The position numbers and the translations under genes were made by a program. 28,490 bases of DNA from an uncultured Collinsella sp. (GTDB taxonomy: Bacteria > Actinomycetota > Coriobacteriia > Coriobacteriales > Coriobacteriaceae), in assembly GCA_900756765.1 (NCBI GenBank), contig CAAELE010000020.1:1-28490 (forward strand), read 5' to 3'. Every line of letters starts with the position of its first letter. Positions within the stretch are counted from its first letter, which is position 1. Below, in pieces: positions 23,724-28,490 of the stretch. A model generated the notes under the pieces. That model saw only the letters and a program-made list of their open reading frames with translations, did not search any database and had not been told where the DNA came from.

Positions 23724-25882
23724 TTGTTCAGCATGCGGTCGAAGCTTCCCGAGTCGCCATCCCGATAGTCGGCGGTCATCAGAATCTCCTGCGGAATTCG
23801 TCCGCCCTCGCGCAGCACGTTGCGGAACTGCACACGCGTGACCATGGGCAGATCCTTAATCGTCGCCGCCAGGTTCTGCGGCACACCCTGGTTGGCCGCC
23901 GCGGGCTCGCACGCGCCGCCGGCCTTCACGCGACGCTTATGCTCGGCAAGCATGGCGCGATACATGCCGGCATGCAGGCGAATCTCAACGACGTTGGCAT
24001 TGCGGGCCTGCTCGACGATACGCGCACCCTCTCGATCGATGTCGCCCACGTAGTAGACATAGTTAAAGCGGTAGCCGATCTCGGCCAGATAATCATCCAG
24101 CGCATGAGAGACACTCGCCTTGCACCCGCCGCCAAAGATTACGCCGCCCACCTTGATACCAAAAAGCTTGGCATGTTTACGTCCGCGCAAAAGCTTGACG
24201 ATTTCGTCGTAGGTATCCAAGTTCTCGACCATAATGAACGGCTTGTCGGCGCCCAGCGTAAAGAAGCCCGTAAAGTGCACCGGACGGTTGGGGGCGACCT
24301 TGATCGCCTGCATGCTGATGCCCTTTTCGGTCATACGCCTGATCAGGCGCTCGCCATGCTTGCCGTCAAAAGCTTTTTCGTCATTGAAGATCTGGTAGGC
24401 GCGCTGGCGGCGCGAGGCAACCGGAGTATCAGCACCGCGGTTTTGCTCGACCCAAGCCTGGATGATCGCGATTTCCTCGGCAATCTTGCGATTGGACATC
24501 TCGTTGTGCTGAGCGCGCTGCGGCGTCTTTTTACCGTCCTTGCCTTCAACCCTTACAATCTGGGTCTGCTGCTCCTTAATTTTGGAGAGCGCCGTGGGCG
24601 TGGGGACAACCTTGAGCAGCTGCCTGCCCAGAACGCGGGCCAGGGCAAACGCCGAAACCTCGCCATGGACAGCCGTATCTGCTGCGGCAGACTCGGGCTT
24701 CTTCTGAGACTTGCGCTTAGAATCTCCTTGGACATTGCGCTCACGTTTCGAAGTAGACGTCTGCTTCTGCGAACGCTCGGGCTTGCCCTCCTTCGCCGGC
24801 TGACGCCTGGGCTGCCCCATCGGAGCATCCACCTTCGCATCTTCGTCGCGCGGCGCTACATTCTCGGCGGTATCCTGAGCGTTAGAACTGCGGCCGCCAC
24901 GATGACGACGACGGCGAGGCTTGCTCGAAGTACCCTCCCCCGTCTGTTCAACCACAGGTTGCTGGCCCTGAGTCTCCGTATCGGACGCAGTCTGCTCATC
25001 AACAGGCTTCTGTTCACGGATTTCCGACTCGGCAGGCTTCACGGCCTTCTCGGCCCGCGCCTCCGGAACCTGATCGACCTTCTCCTGACGCTTTGCAGGG
25101 TACGCGCGACCTACGAAGCCGCGACCGGGACGACACGAGTCTGAGGCCTTCTTGGCCGGCTTCTCGGAATCGTCCGCAACCTCGGCAGCCTCTTCGGCAT
25201 CGCGCACAACGTCCTGCTGCGCAGCCTTAAAGTGAGCACCGCGACGACGCTTGGGCTCTTGGGCCTCCACGGGCTTTTGCTCCTTCGCGGGCTTCTGCGA
25301 CTCAGCAGCAACCTCAGTCTCAACAGCCTCGGTATCAAGCTCATCCTTTTGAGCAACGGCGCGACGGAAGCGCTCCTGCTGAGCGCGGCGTTGCGCATCG
25401 CGCTTGCCGCCCCCGCCAAAGCCGCCGCGACCCGCCTTGGCGGTAAAAGCGCGAACGACGTTCTCATCGAGCAGCTCATCGGTATCGATATGCTCGCGCG
25501 AAGCAGCTTCTTCCACGGTAGCCGTCTCAACGGAATCCTCAGCACCAGCCTCTTCGGCAACCTCGACAGGCTGCTCCTGGGCATCGTTAATCTCGGCATT
25601 AATGGTGTAAAAGGCAGGGCGGCCGTTAATGCCGCTGCCCTCGATCTTGGTCACAATCTTTGCCGCGATAAGCTCATCGCGCATCGCCTTGGTATCGCAC
25701 TCCTTATCCACGGAGCGGAAGATTTGCGCCAGCGCGCTCGACTTGATCTTGAGTGCCTTGCGGCAGAGCAGGTCGTAGGCAACCAGCTTGGCGCGCTCGG
25801 CAGAAAGCGACGTTTGTCCGCTCAGACGCTCAGCCAGAGCATCGACATTTTGTTGATTATCGGAATATACCGTCTTGGCCAC
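23720..25882 (-). CDS. Solitary JetD/DUF2220-like (Toprim-type) protein with long disordered middle
   Basis: Start GTG at 25882, chosen because GAAAGGGG precedes it; in-frame ATGs further up lack such a site. Of 720 residues, 1-97 look like a winged-helix DNA-binding domain (VDALAERLSGQTSLSAERAK...GRPAFYTINAE). Residues 100-405 are low-complexity, rich in Glu/Lys/Pro/Gln/Ala with GRGGFGGGG and RRRRHRGGR patches, probably disordered and nucleic-acid binding. The C-terminal third has RAYQIFNDEKAFDG (about 494-507), FIMVENLDTYDEI (549-561), GGVIFGGGCKAS (about 579-590) and YYVGDIDREG (610-619). These acidic and VEN/GDID motifs match the Toprim-like C-terminal domain of JetD (Wadjet) and DUF2220 proteins. 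No jetA, jetB or jetC lies nearby. Function unknown; DNA cleavage or topology sensing is an inference. Confidence 0.7.
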   Translation of the reverse strand: MAKTVYSDNQQNVDALAERLSGQTSLSAERAKLVAYDLLCRKALKIKSSALAQIFRSVDKECDTKAMRDELIAAKIVTKIEGSGINGRPAFYTINAEINDAQEQPVEVAEEAGAEDSVETATVEEAASREHIDTDELLDENVVRAFTAKAGRGGFGGGGKRDAQRRAQQERFRRAVAQKDELDTEAVETEVAAESQKPAKEQKPVEAQEPKRRRGAHFKAAQQDVVRDAEEAAEVADDSEKPAKKASDSCRPGRGFVGRAYPAKRQEKVDQVPEARAEKAVKPAESEIREQKPVDEQTASDTETQGQQPVVEQTGEGTSSKPRRRRHRGGRSSNAQDTAENVAPRDEDAKVDAPMGQPRRQPAKEGKPERSQKQTSTSKRERNVQGDSKRKSQKKPESAAADTAVHGEVSAFALARVLGRQLLKVVPTPTALSKIKEQQTQIVRVEGKDGKKTPQRAQHNEMSNRKIAEEIAIIQAWVEQNRGADTPVASRRQRAYQIFNDEKAFDGKHGERLIRRMTEKGISMQAIKVAPNRPVHFTGFFTLGADKPFIMVENLDTYDEIVKLLRGRKHAKLFGIKVGGVIFGGGCKASVSHALDDYLAEIGYRFNYVYYVGDIDREGARIVEQARNANVVEIRLHAGMYRAMLAEHKRRVKAGGACEPAAANQGVPQNLAATIKDLPMVTRVQFRNVLREGGRIPQEILMTADYRDGDSGSFDRMLNN

Positions 25883-25987
25883 GGGGCCCCTTTCATATGC
25901 ACACATATACGTCCATATGGTACAACGCGTTCCCGTATCCGCGCAAAACATCTGCGATAACACGCGGGCGTCGCTCGCTTTTGCATG

Positions 25988-26025
25988 AAAAAAGACCGGG
26001 CCCGCGTTCTGCGGACCCGGTCTTT
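25988..26025 (-). terminator. Intrinsic terminator after cstA
   Basis: Arms 25991-26005 (AAAGACCGGGCCCGC) and 26011-26025 with one G-U type pair and loop AGAAC (minus strand). On the minus strand it is followed by a run of T (through 25988). It separates cstA from the JetD-like gene. Confidence 0.92.
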
Positions 26026-26064
26026 CCGAGTCATAGAGATGGAGGATTCAATCCGTCCGATCGG

Positions 26065-27954
26065 CTAAGCCTTGGCAGCCTCGGCGTCGGCAGGGGCCTC
26101 GGCGGCAGCGGCGCGGCCGAACTCGGCCTTGCCCATCTCGGACCACTCGGGCTCCTCGTCGGGCATGGAACCGGCCTCCTTGCCGAAGAACTCCTTGAGG
26201 CAGTTGACGGCAACGATGAGGCCCAGGACCATCAGCAGGACGGCAAAGACGAGCTGCAGGCCCTTGGTAGCGGCGACGGAGACGGCAGCCGTGGTGGCGG
26301 TAGCCGGGATAGTACCGAAGAAGCCAAACTGCTGAACAGCGGTCATGCAGCCCATGGCGCTCTGGACCAGCGAGGTGAAGGTGCAGCAGAGCAGGAAGAC
26401 GACGGGCACGTAGAGCATCCAACCCTTGCGGCCGGTGCACTTGCAGAACACGGCGAGGGTGATCATGGTCATACCGCCGAGCAGCTGGTTGGAAGCACCA
26501 AAGAGCGGCCAGATGTTGGCATAGCCACCAAAAGCGAGGGCGAGACCAGGAAGCAGGGTGACAACCGTGGCGAACCAGGGGTTGCCGAGGACCTTCATGT
26601 AGCCGGCCTTGGACTCGATGGCCAGGGCGTCATTGGTCTGGGCAAAGAACTCGGAGAACGAGGTGCGAGCGATGCGGGCGACGGCATCGAGCGAGGTCAG
26701 GGCCAGAGCGGAGACGTTCATGGTCATGAAGACGGTAGCAAGCGTGCCGTCAACACCGAAGGCCTGCATACCGCGGGAGATGCCAGCGGCGAAGATCTGG
26801 AACGGGGTGGAAGCGACACCGGCGTTGAGGGCGCCAGTGCCGGCGGTGTTCATATCGGAGAACATGATGCCGGCGACGATGATGGCAAGGATGCCGACGA
26901 AGGACTCGACGACCATAGCGCCGTAACCGACCTTGACGGCGTCCTGCTCCTTCTCGACCTGCTTAGAGGAAGTGCCGGAAGAAACGAGGCTGTGGAAACC
27001 GGAGAGAGCGCCGCAAGCAACGGAGACAAACAGGACCGGGAACATCATGCCGGAGGCACCAGAGAAGCCAGTGAAGACCGGAGCGGTCATCGTAGCCTGG
27101 CCGTGAACACCCAGGACAACGATGCCGAGGACAGCGCAGGCGATCATGACGATCATCATGATCGAAGTGAGGTAGTCGCGCGGGGTCTTGAGCATCTGGA
27201 TGGGCATAGCGCCAGCGAAGACCAGGTAGACCATGACGACAGCGAACCACTGGAACTTGGTCAGATAAACCGGGAACTGCATACCAACGGCGAACATGAG
27301 CACCATGAGCACCACGCCGGTAACGAACTCGGCAGCGCCGGTGAGGTTGAACTTCTTCTGGGCCCAACCAAAGGCCATGGCGACGAAGGTGAACAGGATG
27401 GAGATGGTGCCAGCGCAGCCGGCGGCATAGGACTTGGTGAAGTCGATGGCACCGGTAGCAGCGCCAGAAGCGTCAACGGCCGGGGTGAACATGAACGTCT
27501 TGCAGACCATGTCGGTGAAGGCAGCGATGACGATGATGCAGAACAGCCAGCAGAACAGCAGGAACAGGCGACGGCCGGTCTTGCCGATGTACTTCTCGAT
27601 GAGCTGAGCGAGCGACTTGCCGTTGTTCTTCATCGAGGCGTACAGGGCACCAAAGTCGTGGACGGCGCCAAAGAAGATGCCACCGACGAGGACCCAGAGC
27701 ACGACGGGCAGCCAGCCAAAGGCCATGGCGACGATCGTACCCGTGACAGGGCCGGCACCGCAGATCGAGCTGAACTGGTGCGAGAACGCGGTGAAGGCGG
27801 AGACAGGCGAGAAGCTCTTACCGTCCTTCATGCGCTTGGCCGGCGTGAGGGCCTCTTTGTCAACGCCCCACTTGTTGGCCAACCAGCGACCGTAGCCCAG
27901 ATAGCCGCAGGCGAGCACCGCCGCAGCCACAACCATGAGCAAAACTCCGTTCAT
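26065..27954 (-). CDS. cstA: CstA-family carbon starvation/peptide transporter
   Basis: Multi-pass inner-membrane transporter of the CstA family, associated with uptake of peptides (and pyruvate in some members) when nutrients run low. The 629-residue product opens with a membrane segment and GYGRWLANKWGVD, then the signature FSHQFSSICGAGPVTGTIVA (about 58-77) and GAVHDFGALYASMKNNGKSLA. It continues with many hydrophobic helices, GCGALSGFHSLVSSGTSSKQ-like and WPLFGASNQLLGG motifs and a hydrophilic Glu/Ala-rich C-terminal tail. AGGAGG precedes the ATG. The gene is expressed from a promoter about 240 bp upstream through a leader that contains an intrinsic terminator, so it is probably controlled by attenuation. 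Confidence 0.95.
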   Translation of the reverse strand: MNGVLLMVVAAAVLACGYLGYGRWLANKWGVDKEALTPAKRMKDGKSFSPVSAFTAFSHQFSSICGAGPVTGTIVAMAFGWLPVVLWVLVGGIFFGAVHDFGALYASMKNNGKSLAQLIEKYIGKTGRRLFLLFCWLFCIIVIAAFTDMVCKTFMFTPAVDASGAATGAIDFTKSYAAGCAGTISILFTFVAMAFGWAQKKFNLTGAAEFVTGVVLMVLMFAVGMQFPVYLTKFQWFAVVMVYLVFAGAMPIQMLKTPRDYLTSIMMIVMIACAVLGIVVLGVHGQATMTAPVFTGFSGASGMMFPVLFVSVACGALSGFHSLVSSGTSSKQVEKEQDAVKVGYGAMVVESFVGILAIIVAGIMFSDMNTAGTGALNAGVASTPFQIFAAGISRGMQAFGVDGTLATVFMTMNVSALALTSLDAVARIARTSFSEFFAQTNDALAIESKAGYMKVLGNPWFATVVTLLPGLALAFGGYANIWPLFGASNQLLGGMTMITLAVFCKCTGRKGWMLYVPVVFLLCCTFTSLVQSAMGCMTAVQQFGFFGTIPATATTAAVSVAATKGLQLVFAVLLMVLGLIVAVNCLKEFFGKEAGSMPDEEPEWSEMGKAEFGRAAAAEAPADAEAAKA

Positions 27955-27989
27955 TACATTTCCTCCTCTAAAAAGAACTACTCAGACAT

Positions 27990-28028
27990 AAAAAATGAGG
28001 GCCGTCGGTTGCGCTCGACGGCCCTCAT
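27990..28028 (-). terminator. Leader terminator upstream of cstA (attenuator)
   Basis: On the minus strand a perfect 13-bp stem (28028-28016 with 28007-27995; ATGAGGGCCGTCG as one arm on the plus strand) is followed by six T. It lies about 35 nt before the cstA start codon, downstream of the promoter and with no other gene ending here. Two mutually exclusive hairpins precede it: GGGTTAGC (28076-28069) with GCTAGCCC (28061-28054), and GCCCGT (28057-28052) with ACGGGC (28045-28040). Confidence 0.8.
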
Positions 28029-28079
28029 CTTCATCAGCCGCCCGTTATCGTACGGGCTAGCTGTATGTGCTAACCCGCA

Positions 28080-28148
28080 TCAGATAATTACTACGCTGAT
28101 AATGTTTAGCTGATGCGTGAACATGTCTAAGAAATCCTCTTCAATCAT
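28080..28148 (-). CDS. Putative Ile/Val-rich leader peptide of cstA
   Basis: A 22-codon frame between the cstA promoter and its leader terminator. An internal ATG at 28124 with AGAGGA upstream gives a 14-residue peptide, MFTHQLNIISVVII. Six of its last seven sense codons are Ile or Val, and the stop lies 4 nt before the first leader hairpin. The stretch ISVVII resembles the regulatory run of the enterobacterial ilv leader peptides. CGCATCAG (28117-28110) can pair with CTGATGCG (28083-28076), enclosing the Ile/Val codons, or CATCAGC with GCTGATG (28038-28032). Ribosome stalling could therefore change leader folding. The ribosome binding site is weak and the AT-rich stretch could give Ile codons by chance. 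Confidence 0.45.
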   Translation of the reverse strand: MIEEDFLDMFTHQLNIISVVII

Positions 28149-28195
28149 GATGTGAACGATCCGTGCGTGTTCACATCCCCCAGTGGTTGAAAAGG

Positions 28196-28224
28196 AGTAT
28201 GAAACTTTAGTTACCTAAAGTCAA
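28196..28224 (-). promoter_or_regulatory. cstA promoter with spacer palindrome
   Basis: TTGACT (28224-28219) and CATACT (28201-28196) are exactly 17 nt apart on the minus strand. The spacer holds the perfect inverted repeat ACTTTAG/CTAAAGT (28204-28210, 28215-28221), a probable operator. A second inverted repeat, GATGTGAAC (28149-28157) with GTTCACATC (28169-28177), lies at the start of the transcript. Confidence 0.7.
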
Positions 28225-28373
28225 CGCAAATATGTAATGAATTTTCAACTTTTTTTGAAATTCTCGGTATAAAACGCCACTGACCTCGGACTTTACCCGA
28301 CAAAAGTTTTTGCATGAGAGATGCCCCCGAGAGCGGCGGGAGCCGGGCGACTCATATGAACTTTCCTGCTCTA

Positions 28374-28434
28374 CAGTCCTGCGCAAGACGGAAAGCACAT
28401 TGAGTGCTTTCCTTTGCGTGCGGAACTCGCGATA
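28374..28434 (-). repeat. Hairpin element, second full copy
   Basis: On the minus strand ATCGCGAGTTCCGCACG (28434-28418), a 9-bp hairpin (28412-28404 with 28398-28390, loop TCAAT) and CGTCTTGCGCAGGACTG (28390-28374). Flanks are identical to those at 5350-5366 and 5393-5409, but the stem is GGAAAGCAC/GTGCTTTCC instead of GAAGGCCAC/GTGGCCTTC, so the structure is kept while the sequence changes. The rest of 28225-28490 shows no convincing gene; a GC-rich hairpin region lies at 28318-28360. Confidence 0.8.
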
Positions 28435-28490
28435 AACCTTATATCCGGCCCCTCCGGTCGGGGACCTTTCTGTATTGATATAGCTTCTGA

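Noticed and set aside
23666..25144. 492-codon plus-strand frame
   Set aside because: Antisense to the JetD-like gene, low-complexity mirror of its disordered region.
25753..28113. 786-codon open frame on the plus strand
   Set aside because: Antisense to cstA, crossing its promoter and terminators; Gly/Asp/His-rich shadow translation.
28149..28177. CRP site (TGTGA...TCACA) at cstA
   Set aside because: The half-sites are separated by far more than the 6 bp of a CRP site, and the repeat lies downstream of the predicted transcription start.
28280..28370. Known riboswitch (glycine, SAM, cobalamin, c-di-GMP) in the GC-rich region
   Set aside because: Hairpins are visible but none of the conserved aptamer motifs I could recall is present.
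28207..28398. 63-codon minus-strand frame upstream of cstA
   Set aside because: It overlaps the repeat element and runs into the cstA promoter; no ribosome binding site or recognisable motif.

Overview
The window looks like a chromosomal segment of a Coriobacteriia gut bacterium, most likely Collinsella or a close relative. This rests on the GC-rich, tightly packed coding, the gene set (phosphoketolase, carbohydrate ABC and PTS uptake, glycogen phosphorylase, a CwlM-like protein as in Actinobacteria) and Tat-type signals on exported proteins. The species is an inference; no rRNA or other direct marker is present.

Layout. 1-274: structured non-coding DNA. 275-4036: phosphoketolase gene (minus strand) behind a LacI-family regulator gene, with twin AAAACGTTTT operators between them. 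4146-5239: a palindromic element, then murB. 5243-5452: a terminator and a very large palindrome between the convergent genes murB and an exported coiled-coil/NlpC-like hydrolase gene (5461-6666). 6935-12120: galE, malQ and glgP on the plus strand, each followed by a terminator. 12217-12516: four palindromes repeated at exactly 80 bp. 12655-17020: a sugar ABC transporter operon (binding protein, two permeases, ATPase; minus strand). 17327-18046: GntR/UTRA regulator gene, divergent from a PTS gene (18276-20726) whose product is a MalX-like EIIC-EIIB fused to a HAD phosphatase. 20840-22909: polyprenyl diphosphate synthase and a CwlM-like protein that has lost its amidase residues. 22948-23022: tRNA-Gln, followed by about 700 bp of hairpins and repeats. 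23720-25882: a solitary JetD/DUF2220-like protein with a long disordered middle. 26065-27954: cstA, preceded by a promoter, a small Ile/Val-ending leader ORF and a leader terminator.

How it works together. Much of the window concerns alpha-glucan and maltose-type sugar use. Sugars enter by the ABC system or the PTS, MalQ and GlgP turn maltodextrin into glucose and glucose 1-phosphate, GalE supplies UDP-galactose/UDP-glucose, and phosphoketolase makes acetyl phosphate. A shared palindrome close to TTGTTTAAACAA lies upstream of malQ, at the ABC operon promoter and twice between gntR and the PTS gene, suggesting one local regulon.

Most notable items: (i) the EIIC-EIIB-HAD fusion, which could import a sugar as its phosphate and dephosphorylate it in one polypeptide; (ii) two copies of a roughly 150-bp structured element right after two unrelated genes, with compensatory changes in the stems; (iii) the exact 80-bp palindrome array; (iv) an attenuator-like leader before cstA with an Ile/Val-rich leader peptide; (v) the solitary JetD-like protein. 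All functional statements come from reading the sequence and remembered family features; no database search or folding was run.
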